64,000 bases of DNA from Rudaeicoccus suwonensis (lineage in GTDB: Bacteria; Actinomycetota; Actinomycetes; Actinomycetales; Dermatophilaceae), in assembly GCF_007829035.1 (NCBI RefSeq), contig NZ_VIVQ01000002.1:124001-188000 (forward strand), in the 5' to 3' direction. Position 1 is the first letter of the stretch, and every line of letters begins with the position of its first letter. The notes below the pieces were generated by a model. That model worked only from the letters and a program-made list of their open reading frames with translations, searched no databases and had not been told where the DNA came from. This document shows positions 25,159-37,595 of this stretch, one piece after another. The position numbers and the translations under genes are program-made.

Positions 25159-27070
25159 GGGTGAGGTAGCGGCGGCCACTGGGGCTGGTCCAGGTGCATA
25201 CCCCGTCGGTGGTCATGGTGACCTGCCACCGGGTTTGGTGTTTGACCCGGTGGTGGTGCCGGCACAGGCATTGCAGGTTCGCCGGGGTCGTGGGTCCGGT
25301 GGGCCAGGGGATCACGTGGTCGGCGTCGCAATACGTGGCGGGTTGGGTGCAGCCGGGGAACCGGCAGTGCTGGTCCCGGTCTTTGACGAATCGGGCAATG
25401 CCGGCGGTGGGGCGGTACTTGGTCGAGGTTGCTTGGACCAGCACACCGGTGGTCGCGTCCAGGAGTGTGCGTGCCAGGGACACTCCCAGCGTGCTGGTCA
25501 ACGCGTGGACGTGGGAGGGCAGGATCGTGCCGACCCCCGGCACGATCACCGGACCCGCCCCCGCTATTGCCGGCGCTGACGCCGACGGCATGACGTGCCG
25601 TGATGGTGCGACCAGGTTGGCCGTGTCGGGCACAGTGACCGGGTTGGTCGGGGCACCAATGTCGGGGTAGTCACCGAAGTGCGGGTCGGCGGTGAAGACG
25701 CCGTCCAGTGGTGGGTCGGGTAGCGAGTCGACCAGGTGTGCCAGGGCGGTGTCCCAGTCGATTTCATGGTCAGGATCATCATCGAAGACGTCGTCGGGTG
25801 GTTCTGGCCACCCGCACGGGGACCATCCCTCGCCATCAAGGTTCCACTCTTCATCCGGTGGTGGGTTGTTCTCGGTACGGACGACCTGGGTCCAGCCCAT
25901 GGTGTGCGGGTCGGGGAACAACCGGTCACACAACGCCGCGACCTGTGCCCGAGCAGTATCCGAACCATCACCGACCACAGCACCACTGCCTGCAGCACCG
26001 GCGATGGTCGCGGCGACTGCACCGCTGTCAACCGCAGTACCGGCGACAGCAGCCGTGGCGGCAGCAGCACCGGTGACGCCGGCTGCGGCGGATGCCGACC
26101 CTGCGGCGGTTGAGCACGCGGCGGTTGCCGCACCAGCCGCGGTTGCAGTGCTGGTCGTGGTGGTAGTTGCGGTGGCGTCGCCGGGGAATACCCCGGTCAT
26201 GACGGGGATGTGGAAGGTCAGATGGGTGTCGACGTGGGCGTTCTGCAACACCAAATCCACCAACGCATCGACCCGGCATTGCGGCAAGCTGATCACCTCC
26301 ACCGCGTCCTGGTGCAACTGACGGGCCAGCTGCTCGACTGCGGACATGATCCGCGCTGCTTGGGCTGAGTCCAGCACGACCTTGATCTCACTCAACCCCG
26401 GCACATGACTAGCGCGACAGGACACCCCGACCTCACGCTCCCTCGTCTTCGTACCGGATGTTTGGGCGGCGGTCGGGTCGAGGTCGGCCAGGATCCTCGG
26501 GACCCGCCTGGCAATCTGCGTGGTGGTCAACCCACCAATGCCTTGGTCTAAGAGTGCTGATTCGACTGCTGCCGCCACGTCCGTGGGTGCGGACCCCAAC
26601 CCGGCGGTGACCTTGTGCATCTTCTCCGCCGCTAACCGGCCCGCGCCGACTTCCCGCAACAGTCTCGGTGTCAGCGTGACCGCGTCCAAGGCTTGGTCCA
26701 GGCGGGTGTCCGCTTGGCGTGGACCCCACGCCAGCAGGGCCCCGATCTCGGAGGAGACCCACTCGTTGGTCCACCCCAACTGGTGCCGCACCCACGACGT
26801 CACCGGCGGACCCTCGGTCTCACCGGACAGGTCGGTGACGTCTTCAATCGAAGCGACCTGCGCCATCCGCACCACCCGGGCACCATCCACCGAATTCGCC
26901 ACCCGCTGCACGGCCTCGACCTGCGCCAGGAGTTCGTCCCGGGTCAACCCGGGCGCATCAGCGCAGATCACCTCGAACGCCCGCACCATCAACACACCCG
27001 CCGCTTCCAACAACTCCCCACTGGTGGCGTGCTCCACCGCTGACTCGGCCAGCAGTGGTGTGATCGACAT
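25145..27070 (-). CDS. DUF222 / HNH endonuclease protein (13E12-repeat family type)
   Basis: A 641-residue protein. Residues about 25-290 form the DUF222 helical domain; 300-370 is a low-complexity Ala/Thr/Gly insert; 385-470 is acidic and Pro-rich; about 565-625 is the HNH nuclease, with CRFPGCTQPATYCDADHVIPW and a second CRHHHRVKH block holding Cys pairs and the H-N-H residues. This is the actinobacterial 13E12 repeat protein type, a multicopy and mobile-like family. In Mycobacterium tuberculosis members lie behind LexA sites, and the 14-bp box at 27078 repeats that arrangement. The dispersed GTATGNC motif is lacking within the gene, consistent with foreign or fast-evolving DNA. Confidence 0.88.
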   Translation of the reverse strand: MSITPLLAESAVEHATSGELLEAAGVLMVRAFEVICADAPGLTRDELLAQVEAVQRVANSVDGARVVRMAQVASIEDVTDLSGETEGPPVTSWVRHQLGWTNEWVSSEIGALLAWGPRQADTRLDQALDAVTLTPRLLREVGAGRLAAEKMHKVTAGLGSAPTDVAAAVESALLDQGIGGLTTTQIARRVPRILADLDPTAAQTSGTKTREREVGVSCRASHVPGLSEIKVVLDSAQAARIMSAVEQLARQLHQDAVEVISLPQCRVDALVDLVLQNAHVDTHLTFHIPVMTGVFPGDATATTTTTSTATAAGAATAACSTAAGSASAAAGVTGAAAATAAVAGTAVDSGAVAATIAGAAGSGAVVGDGSDTARAQVAALCDRLFPDPHTMGWTQVVRTENNPPPDEEWNLDGEGWSPCGWPEPPDDVFDDDPDHEIDWDTALAHLVDSLPDPPLDGVFTADPHFGDYPDIGAPTNPVTVPDTANLVAPSRHVMPSASAPAIAGAGPVIVPGVGTILPSHVHALTSTLGVSLARTLLDATTGVLVQATSTKYRPTAGIARFVKDRDQHCRFPGCTQPATYCDADHVIPWPTGPTTPANLQCLCRHHHRVKHQTRWQVTMTTDGVCTWTSPSGRRYLTRPAD

Positions 27071-27077
27071 ACTTCAT

Positions 27078-27091
27078 CGTACATACGTTCG
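27078..27091 (-). promoter_or_regulatory. LexA/SOS-box-like site before the HNH gene
   Basis: Read on the minus strand the site is CGAACGTATGTACG, which differs in one base from the actinobacterial SOS-box consensus CGAACRNRYGTTCG. It ends only 7 bp before the ATG, so LexA binding would cover the promoter or a leaderless start. Confidence 0.6.
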
Positions 27092-27382
27092 AGGGCGTGG
27101 TCAAGTCCGATGACTCGGCCGCGCTCATGTCTCAAGACACCGGGAAGACTCAGTGCGCGGTCGCGGGCTGCGTCGGACGCCACGCGACTTGAGTGACGGC
27201 TGCACATCCGCCATCGATGACGGGATGACCTTTCACCGGCTGCGATAAGCCCTGGCCTGGATGAGTCCCCCGGTCGGCATCTCCGGGCAGAGATCACAGC
27301 CCGCGGCGCGGATGGCGGCGAGGGGTCACCTCCGACTGTGCGACCTCGCGCAGCGCTCGGCTCGCAGATCTCGCTCGGCGAA

Positions 27383-27466
27383 CTCCACCTCGTGCATGAA
27401 CGGGCTTGGCCAGGTGACGTTGGGCCGTTGCAGCCGACGAATTCTCCACCTCGCGCATGAACGGGC
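27383..27466. repeat. Pair of 23-bp direct repeats in a gene-free stretch
   Basis: Positions 27383-27405 and 27444-27466 are identical except for one base (CTCCACCTCGTG versus CTCCACCTCGCG, then CATGAACGGGC) and start 61 bp apart. They lie in the 579-bp interval between the HNH gene and the iron operon. I see no convincing gene in this interval apart from these repeats and the DtxR-like boxes at its right end. Confidence 0.6.
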
Positions 27467-27552
27467 CCGGCCCTCAACCGCCCGACGATCGACGTATGCC
27501 CAGACAGGCCACTATCGGCCACGACCGCCGCCACCAACCACGTCATCCAGGG

Positions 27553-27606
27553 TTTTGTAAGCCAAACCTAAGTAAGTGTTCGGTAACTATGGCCAGTCTT
27601 ACCTAA
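27553..27606 (+). promoter_or_regulatory. Two DtxR/IdeR-like iron boxes before the iron-uptake operon
   Basis: TTTTGTAAGCCAAACCTAA (27553-27571) matches 14 of 19 positions of the IdeR/DtxR palindrome TTAGGTTAGGCTAACCTAA. TATGGCCAGTCTTACCTAA (27588-27606) matches 13. Both keep the right half-site ACCTAA intact and are 35 bp apart. They precede a DyP-peroxidase and Fe(III) transporter operon, as expected for iron-dependent repression. Confidence 0.5.
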
Positions 27607-27649
27607 GTCACCGAGCCGTTCGGTGCGATTCCGGTGAGGTGAGCTGTAC

Positions 27650-28870
27650 ATGTTCAGATGGCGAAAGAGCCTGGCGTTCCTTGCAATAGGCGCAACCGCC
27701 ACCATCACCGCAGGCTGCGGTTCGTCCAGCAGCAGCGGCAACTCCGTTCCCCAAGGACTCACCGGCCAACAGGCGCAGGGCTACGTCAACTCGCAGATCA
27801 GCAATGAGGACCGCTCCGCCGCGACAGTTCTCGACCCGCAACCTGGCAGCTTCCTGCACGGCAAGACCACCGTCTCGGTGCTCGGTTCGACCACGCCCAG
27901 CAACGGTGACGAAAACCCGTATGCCGTATGGCCTGTCACGCACACCGTCGGCACCGTGAAATCCGGAGACGTGCTGGTCGACGACTTCAACAACGAGTCC
28001 AACGACCAAGGCACCGGCACCACCATCGTCGACGTCCACACCGACGGCACGACGTCGGTCTTCGCCGACCTTCCGCACACAGTCGCCGGCTGCCCCGGCG
28101 GTGTCGGCCTCAGCACCGCAATGGTTCAACTGAGGACCGGATGGGTCATCGTCGGCAGCGTGCCGAGCACCGACGGCAAGACCGACACCGTCGGCCGCGG
28201 CTGCCTGCTCGTGCTCTCCCCAGAAGGCAAACTCGTCTCGACCATCACCGGCAGCTACCTCAACGGACCGTGGGACGCAACCGTCCGGGACAACGGCGAC
28301 ACCGCGACGCTTTTCGTCTCCAACACCGTTGTCGGACTTGCCCATTCGGCGACGGCGCAGTCCAGCCAGGGCGACGTCGTCCGCCTCTCGCTGAAGCAGA
28401 CCACGACCTCTCCGCCGACGGTCACCGCCGAGCAGACCGTCGCATCTGGCCTGCTGGAGCGCGGCGACCCGTCCGCGTTCGTCAAGGGTCCGACCGGACT
28501 GGCCATCGCCAGCAACGGAACGCTGTATGTCGCAGACAACCTCAGCAACCGGATCGACGGCATACCGAACGCTCTGACCCGCACGACAACCGCAGGCACC
28601 GGTATGACGGTGTCGTCCGGTGGCCAACTGGCCGACCCGCTGGGGCTGGCGATCGCTCCGGACGGCGACCTCATCGCGGCGAACGCCCAGAACGGCAAGC
28701 TCGTCGAGATCACCACCACGGGTAAGCAGGTCGGCGAGTACTACGCGATCGAGAACACCGGTCAGGACCCGGCCGGCAACGGCGATCTGTTCGGCATCGC
28801 GATCAACCAGGCCGGCAACGGCATCCTGTTCGTCAAGGATGACGAAAACGTCCTCGCGGAGCTGCACTGA
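27650..28870 (+). CDS. Beta-propeller (NHL-like) lipoprotein of the iron operon
   Basis: A 406-residue exported lipoprotein. The N-terminus has positive charges, a hydrophobic core and the lipobox ITAGC at residues 19-23, followed by a Ser/Gly linker. The rest is built of repeated strand units such as GPTGLAIASNGTLYVADN near 282-299 and ADPLGLAIAPDGDLIAAN near 326-343, the pattern of an NHL/SMP-30-like beta propeller. It starts the operon below the iron boxes, and its stop overlaps the DyP start by one base. A role as periplasmic-face binding partner for heme, iron or the peroxidase is inferred only from context. Confidence 0.7.
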   Translation: MFRWRKSLAFLAIGATATITAGCGSSSSSGNSVPQGLTGQQAQGYVNSQISNEDRSAATVLDPQPGSFLHGKTTVSVLGSTTPSNGDENPYAVWPVTHTVGTVKSGDVLVDDFNNESNDQGTGTTIVDVHTDGTTSVFADLPHTVAGCPGGVGLSTAMVQLRTGWVIVGSVPSTDGKTDTVGRGCLLVLSPEGKLVSTITGSYLNGPWDATVRDNGDTATLFVSNTVVGLAHSATAQSSQGDVVRLSLKQTTTSPPTVTAEQTVASGLLERGDPSAFVKGPTGLAIASNGTLYVADNLSNRIDGIPNALTRTTTAGTGMTVSSGGQLADPLGLAIAPDGDLIAANAQNGKLVEITTTGKQVGEYYAIENTGQDPAGNGDLFGIAINQAGNGILFVKDDENVLAELH

Positions 28871-30276
28871 TGCCAGGAACACCCGAAAAGCCATCAACAG
28901 CAGACTCTTCCGACGACGCGGTGGCGGTCCCGGCAGCGACGTCAAGCGGATCGGCGGACCAGTCCGGACCGCAGGCGCAGACCGACCGCTCCGGTCTGCG
29001 CCGCCGGTCCCTGCTGCGCGGCAGCGCGCTCGTCGGTGCCGGCGCAGTGGGCGGCGGCCTGCTCGGCGGTCTTGCCGGCCGTGCCACCGCGGCCAACGCC
29101 ACCAGCAGCAGTCAGCTGCGCGAGTCGTTCTACGGCAAGCACCAGTCCGGCATCATCAGCAACACCCAGAAGCAGACCGTGCTCGCGGCCTTCGACGTGA
29201 GCTCCGCCAGCCGCTCCGACCTGTCGGCCCTGATGCAGGCATGGTCGGCACTCGCAGCGCCACTCACCTCCGGTGTCTCCCACACCGTGCCGATCTATCG
29301 CAGCAGCACCGACACCGGCGCCGCGTATGCCGATGCCACCAACGCGTCGACAACCGACGATTCCCTCGAGGCCTACCAGCTCGGGCCCTCACGACTCACG
29401 CTCACCGTCGGTTTCGGTCGCAGCCTGTTCGTCGACGGGACCGGCAGGGACAGATTCGGCCTCGCCTCGCAGCTGCCCGACCAACTGGCAGCTCTGCCGC
29501 ACTTCCCGGGAGAGCAACTGACCGCGACGGACAGCGATGGCGACCTGTTCCTGCAGGCGTGCGCCGACGACGCCCAGGTCGCCTTCCACGCCGTCCGCAG
29601 CATCGCCCGCATCGCCCCCGATGTCGCCACCCTGCGCTGGACCCAACTGGGGTACACCCCCGACAACACCGGCGGAACCCCGCGCAACCTCATGGGTTTC
29701 AAGGACGGCACCATCGACTCGAACCTGCACCCGCCGACAAATCTCGACACGACCGTGTGGGCCGGAGCAGAAGGGCCGGTGTGGATGCAGGGCGGCAGCT
29801 ACCTGGTCTACCGACGGATTCGTATGACGCTCGAGCACTGGGACCGCCTGGCGCCAAGCGACCAGGAACAGGTCATCGGTCGCCACAAACTGACCGGCGC
29901 TCCGCTGGGGGAGGACAACGAGTTCGCGCCCCTGAGGATGAGCTCCGCCATACCTGTCGATGCGCATGTCCGGCTCGCTGCACCGCAGACCAACGCGGGT
30001 GCGGTGATCCTGCGCCGCGCGTTCTCGTACAACAACGGCACCACCCAGTTCACCGAGCGGTGGCCCCCGTGGCGGCAGGCGCTGGAGTATGACGCGGGCC
30101 TGCTCTTCCTCGCCTACCAGCAGGACCCGCGAAAAGCGTTCGTGCCGATCAACACTCGGCTGTCGCAGCAGGACGCGATGAACCAGTTCACGACGCACAC
30201 CGCGAGCGCGGTTTTCGCCGTGCCACCGGGCATCACCGGACCGGGCGACTGGTTCGGACGATCGCTGCTGAGCTGA
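28870..30276 (+). CDS. Tat-exported Dyp-type peroxidase (EfeB-like)
   Basis: A 468-residue heme peroxidase. After a Ser/Ala-rich leader, LRRRSLLRGSALVGAGAVGG near 38-57 is a twin-arginine signal. The DyP signature GxxDG appears as MGFKDGTIDSN near 275-285, and the proximal heme His is in DAHVRLAAP near 359-367; the conserved distal Arg is probably in VYRRIRMTLEHW near 311-322. EfeB-type enzymes are co-exported with bound heme and help in iron acquisition or peroxide removal at the cell surface. The gene is coupled to the lipoprotein and followed by a ferric ABC transporter, which replaces the usual EfeU/EfeO partners. Confidence 0.87.
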   Translation: MPGTPEKPSTADSSDDAVAVPAATSSGSADQSGPQAQTDRSGLRRRSLLRGSALVGAGAVGGGLLGGLAGRATAANATSSSQLRESFYGKHQSGIISNTQKQTVLAAFDVSSASRSDLSALMQAWSALAAPLTSGVSHTVPIYRSSTDTGAAYADATNASTTDDSLEAYQLGPSRLTLTVGFGRSLFVDGTGRDRFGLASQLPDQLAALPHFPGEQLTATDSDGDLFLQACADDAQVAFHAVRSIARIAPDVATLRWTQLGYTPDNTGGTPRNLMGFKDGTIDSNLHPPTNLDTTVWAGAEGPVWMQGGSYLVYRRIRMTLEHWDRLAPSDQEQVIGRHKLTGAPLGEDNEFAPLRMSSAIPVDAHVRLAAPQTNAGAVILRRAFSYNNGTTQFTERWPPWRQALEYDAGLLFLAYQQDPRKAFVPINTRLSQQDAMNQFTTHTASAVFAVPPGITGPGDWFGRSLLS

Positions 30277-30329
30277 CCCGGCACACCGAACGCCGGCCCA
30301 ACCCCGTCACCACAACCGAAAGACAGCCG

Positions 30330-31391
30330 ATGAATGACTTCCTGAGCCGGCCATCGAGACGCTCCGTGCTCACCGCCGCCGGCGCCGCGCTCGTGGCCGG
30401 GACCGCTGCCGCATGCGGATCCGGTTCCAGCTCCTCCCACGGCAGCGCGAGCGAGACCATCACCCTCTACAACGCCCAGCACCCACAGACGACCGACGCG
30501 ATGATCTCGGCGTTCACCGCCCAGACCGGGATCAAGGTCCGCGTGGTCAACGACGACGAGGACGTGCTGACCGCGCAACTGGAGCAGGAGGGCAGCAACT
30601 CACCCGCCGACGTGTTCTACACCGAGAACTCCAACTGGCTGCAGCAACTGGCCGACCGCAAGATGCTGGCCACCGTCGACGCTGCTACCCGCGCGGGAAT
30701 CCCCAAGGCGGACAGCGCAATTGACGGCAGCTGGGTCGGCATTTCGGCACGTATCAGCGCGCTGATCTACAACCCCGCCAAGATCGGTGCGGCGGATCTG
30801 CCGACGACCATCGCCGCGATGGCGGATCGCACATACAAGGGTCGCTTGGAGATCGCGCCGTCAGAGACCGACTTCTGGCCGTTGGTCTGCTCGGTGGCGC
30901 GCGCCACCGGCAATGCGGCGACCCTCACCTGGTTGAACGGGCTCAAGACCAATGCGGGTGCCGGCGACAACGTGCCCGACAACGAGACGCTGTCCAGCGA
31001 CGTGAACCAGGGCACCACCGACTTCGCGGTGATCAACCACTACTACTTCTACCGGCTGCGCGCCGAACTCGGTCAGAACGCGATGAATGCCAAGCTCGCC
31101 TACTTCGCCCCGGGCGACCCCGGCTTCGTGCGTGCGATCTCCGGCGCCGCGATCCTGAAGTCGAGCAAGCACCAGGCGGCTGCGCAGAAGTTCCTGGCAT
31201 TCATGACCGCCGAAGCTGGTCAGACCGTTCTGGCCCACGGACAGAGCTACGAATACCCGCTGCGCGCGGGCGTGAGCGCCAACGTGCAGCTGCCGCCGCT
31301 GTCGTCATACAAGACGAATTCGTTCGACCCGGCCGACCTCGGCACCGGTGAGACAGCCAAGACACTGCTGCAGCAGAGCGGCCTGATGTGA
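30330..31391 (+). CDS. Ferric-iron ABC transporter substrate-binding lipoprotein
   Basis: A 353-residue extracytoplasmic binding protein of the FbpA/FutA class. SRRSVLTAAGAALVAGTAAAC near the N-terminus combines a twin-arginine start with a lipobox (Cys at residue 29), so it is probably a Tat lipoprotein. ETITLYNAQHPQTTDAMISAF near 41-61 opens domain 1. Tyr residues used for ferric iron in this class may be those of NHYYFYRLRAEL near 232-243. Its stop overlaps the permease GTG. The operon position and iron boxes favour Fe(III); other trivalent or carboxylate ligands cannot be excluded. Confidence 0.85.
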   Translation: MNDFLSRPSRRSVLTAAGAALVAGTAAACGSGSSSSHGSASETITLYNAQHPQTTDAMISAFTAQTGIKVRVVNDDEDVLTAQLEQEGSNSPADVFYTENSNWLQQLADRKMLATVDAATRAGIPKADSAIDGSWVGISARISALIYNPAKIGAADLPTTIAAMADRTYKGRLEIAPSETDFWPLVCSVARATGNAATLTWLNGLKTNAGAGDNVPDNETLSSDVNQGTTDFAVINHYYFYRLRAELGQNAMNAKLAYFAPGDPGFVRAISGAAILKSSKHQAAAQKFLAFMTAEAGQTVLAHGQSYEYPLRAGVSANVQLPPLSSYKTNSFDPADLGTGETAKTLLQQSGLM

Positions 31392-32941
31392 GCGGACTGC
31401 GAGGTCTGGGGGACCTCGCGAGAGGCCGCCTCGTCGTCGCTGTCAGCGCGGTCGTCGCCGTCGTCATGCTGCTGCCACTCGTGCTGGTCGTGCTCGACGT
31501 CCACTCGGCCGGCTGGGCCGAGATCCACCGGGTGCTCTTCCGCCAGCGCTCGGCGATGCTGCTCACCAACACGACGGAGCTGGCGGCTTCGGTCGTCGTA
31601 CTCGCGACCATGCTCGGGGTGGCAGCAGCGATGCTCACCGAACGTATGACGCTGCCGTGGCGACCGTTGTGGACAGTCCTGCTGGTGCTGCCGATCGCGA
31701 TGCCGGACTTCGTCGTGGGATACACCTGGCACACACTGTGGCCCACCCTCGACCCGCTCGGGGCATCGGTTGCTGTCATGACTCTGGGCAGCTATCCCCT
31801 TGTTTATCTTCCGGTTTCGGCCGCTTTGCGCCGCAGTGACATTACCCTCGAGGACACCGCGCGCAGCCTCGGCGCGGGGACCGTGCGCACCTTTGCCCGC
31901 ATCACCCTGCCGCAGATCCGCATCGCCGCCGCCGGCGGGGCGGTGCTGGTCTTCCTCACCGTCATCTCCGAATACGGCGCGTTCGAGGTGTTGCGCTTCA
32001 ACACCTTCACCACCGAGATCTTCAGCGAGTTTCAGTTCGAGCCGGATGCTGCAGGAGCGCTGTCGATCCCGTTGGTGCTGATGGGTTTGTCAGCTCTCCT
32101 GCTCGAATCGTTGCTGATCCGAAGGCAATCGAGCTTCCGCCAGCCTCGACGGACGCAATCTCGCACGGCCGCATGGCGACTCCGCCAACTGCCGGCACTG
32201 CTGGTGGTGCTGGTGCCGACCGGCTTCGGCATCGCGCTGCCGATCGCGACCCTCGTGTACTGGATGCGACAGGGGCAGCACGCCACCCTCCCGGCCGTGG
32301 CCACGCTGGGCCAAGCCACCTGGGAATCAGTCAAATTCAGCGCCGGTGGTGCCGTGGTGGCGGTCCTTGCGGCGCTTCCGGTCGCGATGCTGACGTTTCG
32401 CCGCCACAGCACGACACGCACGTTGATCGATCGAGCCGGTTTCGTGACCCAAGCCCTGCCAGGCATCGTCGTCGCGCTCAGCCTGGTCTACCTGACCACC
32501 AGATACGTCTTCTCCTGGTACCAGACCGGGCCGCTGCTGGTCCTGGGCTACGCGATCATCCACTTCCCACTCGCCCAGGTCTGTGTGAAATCGGCCGCAG
32601 CCACTGCCTCCGCCCGGCTGTATGACGTCGGCGTCTCCCTCGGCCGCACCCCCTTGACGGTCTTTGTGCGAGTCACGCTGCCGCTGCTCGCACCCGGCCT
32701 GGCCGCCGGACTGTGCCTGGTGTTCCTCACTGCCATAACGGAACTCACGGCAACGCTCGTCTTGGCGCCGATTGGTGTAAGTACTCTGGCGACGCAGTTC
32801 TGGGCGTTCCAGGGCAACGTGGCGTATGCCGCCGCCGCGCCATACGCCCTGATGATCGTCGCGCTCGCGGTGGTGCCCGGCGCCCTCCTCGGCCTGTGGT
32901 TTGCGCGCGAACCCGGCGGGACTCAGCGGGTGACAGCATGA
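31388..32941 (+). CDS. Ferric-iron ABC transporter permease (fused, FbpB type)
   Basis: A 517-residue permease with two copies of the binding-protein-dependent transport domain in one chain, about 12 helices, as in FbpB/SfuB. The two EAA-type loops that contact the ATPase are seen at LEDTARSLGAGTVRTFARITLPQI near 155-178 and at LYDVGVSLGRTPLTVFVRVTLPLL near 412-435. GTG 31388 overlaps the binding-protein stop, and the 3' end overlaps the ATPase ATG. It moves ferric iron across the membrane with the proteins encoded on either side. Confidence 0.88.
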   Translation: MSGLRGLGDLARGRLVVAVSAVVAVVMLLPLVLVVLDVHSAGWAEIHRVLFRQRSAMLLTNTTELAASVVVLATMLGVAAAMLTERMTLPWRPLWTVLLVLPIAMPDFVVGYTWHTLWPTLDPLGASVAVMTLGSYPLVYLPVSAALRRSDITLEDTARSLGAGTVRTFARITLPQIRIAAAGGAVLVFLTVISEYGAFEVLRFNTFTTEIFSEFQFEPDAAGALSIPLVLMGLSALLLESLLIRRQSSFRQPRRTQSRTAAWRLRQLPALLVVLVPTGFGIALPIATLVYWMRQGQHATLPAVATLGQATWESVKFSAGGAVVAVLAALPVAMLTFRRHSTTRTLIDRAGFVTQALPGIVVALSLVYLTTRYVFSWYQTGPLLVLGYAIIHFPLAQVCVKSAAATASARLYDVGVSLGRTPLTVFVRVTLPLLAPGLAAGLCLVFLTAITELTATLVLAPIGVSTLATQFWAFQGNVAYAAAAPYALMIVALAVVPGALLGLWFAREPGGTQRVTA

Positions 32942-34008
32942 CCGAACATCACGTGCCGACAACGCCGCCGGCCGCCCCTGCAGCAATCGAACTGCGAGGC
33001 GTGAACAAGAGCTTCGGCGCCACGGCCGTCATACACGGCGTCGATCTGAAGATCGAAAGTGGTTCTGTTACAGCGATTCTCGGCGCTTCTGGCAGCGGTA
33101 AGACCACGTTGCTGCGGCTCATCGCCGGCTTCGAGTCACCCGACTCAGGCACCATCACCCTGGGCGCGCAGGTGGTGACCGGGGCCGGGCGCTCGATGCG
33201 ACCGCAGCACCGTGGCGTGGGCTACGTGCCGCAGGACGCCGCGCTCTTTCCGCATCTGACCGTCGCGGGGAATGTCGCCTTCGGCATGAGCGGTTCTCGC
33301 AGCGAACGCCGCACCCACACAGTCGAATTGCTCGATCGAGTGGGTCTCGGCGGACTGGAGCGCCGCTACCCGCACCAACTGTCCGGCGGTCAGCAACAAC
33401 GTGTCGCGCTCGCCCGGGCACTGGCGATCCAACCGCGAATCGTGTTGCTGGACGAGCCTTTCGGCTCACTGGACTCGGGTTTGCGAGAGTCGGTGCGCGC
33501 GGAGGTTCGCGGCATACTCACTGCCACGGGCGTCACGTCGATTCTCGTCACGCACGACCAGGCGGAGGCACTGTCGTTTGCAGACCACGTCGCAATGCTC
33601 GCCAATGGCGTTGTGGTTGCTCATGATTCGCCGCAGGAGCTGTACCATCACCCGCCGACCGCTCAGGTTGCCCGGTTGCTCGGCGCAGCGAACCTCCTGC
33701 CCACCACGCGCACCGAGCGTGGCCTGCGGTGCATCTTCGGGGAGTATGACGCCGCAGGCCCCACGGACGAACGGCGCTTGGTGTTGCTGCGCCCGGAACA
33801 ACTCGAGCTCACCGACGACCTCGCACCCGCCGCAGTCACGGCCAGGGTGCAGCGTGTTCGTTTTCAGGGTGGGGTGAGTCTGGTCGACGTGCGGACGTCC
33901 GGCAGTGACGGGATCGATCTGCTGGTGCAGACCACGGGGTCGCCTCCGGAGACCGGATCCACGGTGGGTGTGAAGGCCTGCGGCATACCGCATATCTGCC
34001 GGGGGTGA
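32938..34008 (+). CDS. Ferric-iron ABC transporter ATP-binding protein
   Basis: A 356-residue ABC ATPase. Walker A is GASGSGKTTLL near 49-59, the signature LSGGQQQRVALARAL near 147-161, Walker B VLLDEPFGSLD near 168-178, and the switch His in LVTHDQAEALS near 202-212. Residues from about 270 form a C-terminal TOBE-like regulatory domain, as in FbpC. The start ATG overlaps the permease stop (ATGA). It is the last gene of the iron operon begun at 27650, and a short gap separates it from the convergent asd-like gene. Confidence 0.88.
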   Translation: MTEHHVPTTPPAAPAAIELRGVNKSFGATAVIHGVDLKIESGSVTAILGASGSGKTTLLRLIAGFESPDSGTITLGAQVVTGAGRSMRPQHRGVGYVPQDAALFPHLTVAGNVAFGMSGSRSERRTHTVELLDRVGLGGLERRYPHQLSGGQQQRVALARALAIQPRIVLLDEPFGSLDSGLRESVRAEVRGILTATGVTSILVTHDQAEALSFADHVAMLANGVVVAHDSPQELYHHPPTAQVARLLGAANLLPTTRTERGLRCIFGEYDAAGPTDERRLVLLRPEQLELTDDLAPAAVTARVQRVRFQGGVSLVDVRTSGSDGIDLLVQTTGSPPETGSTVGVKACGIPHICRG

Positions 34009-34056
34009 ACCTGCTGCGTCCGCGTCGGCGACCCGGTCGATCACGGACGTTAAGGC

Positions 34057-37420
<3,364 letters not shown>

Positions 37421-37595
37421 AGGCTTGAGGCTTTCTGCAGAAAGTGGCGCGAGTCGGCTGGGCTCTGATTCTAACGAGGCCGGTGGGTCGCCGAGGCGGT
37501 GGCCGGATGCCGGACGCGGACACGACACGGGCTCGTGACGTGGCACCTGGCGCGGCTGGTTGGCAGATGCCGGCTGCGGGTTGACCTCACCCGGT

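Noticed and set aside
26989-27546. Minus-strand open frame upstream of the HNH gene
   Set aside because: It overlaps the HNH start, has composition typical of an out-of-frame shadow (Arg/Ser rich) and no recognisable domain.
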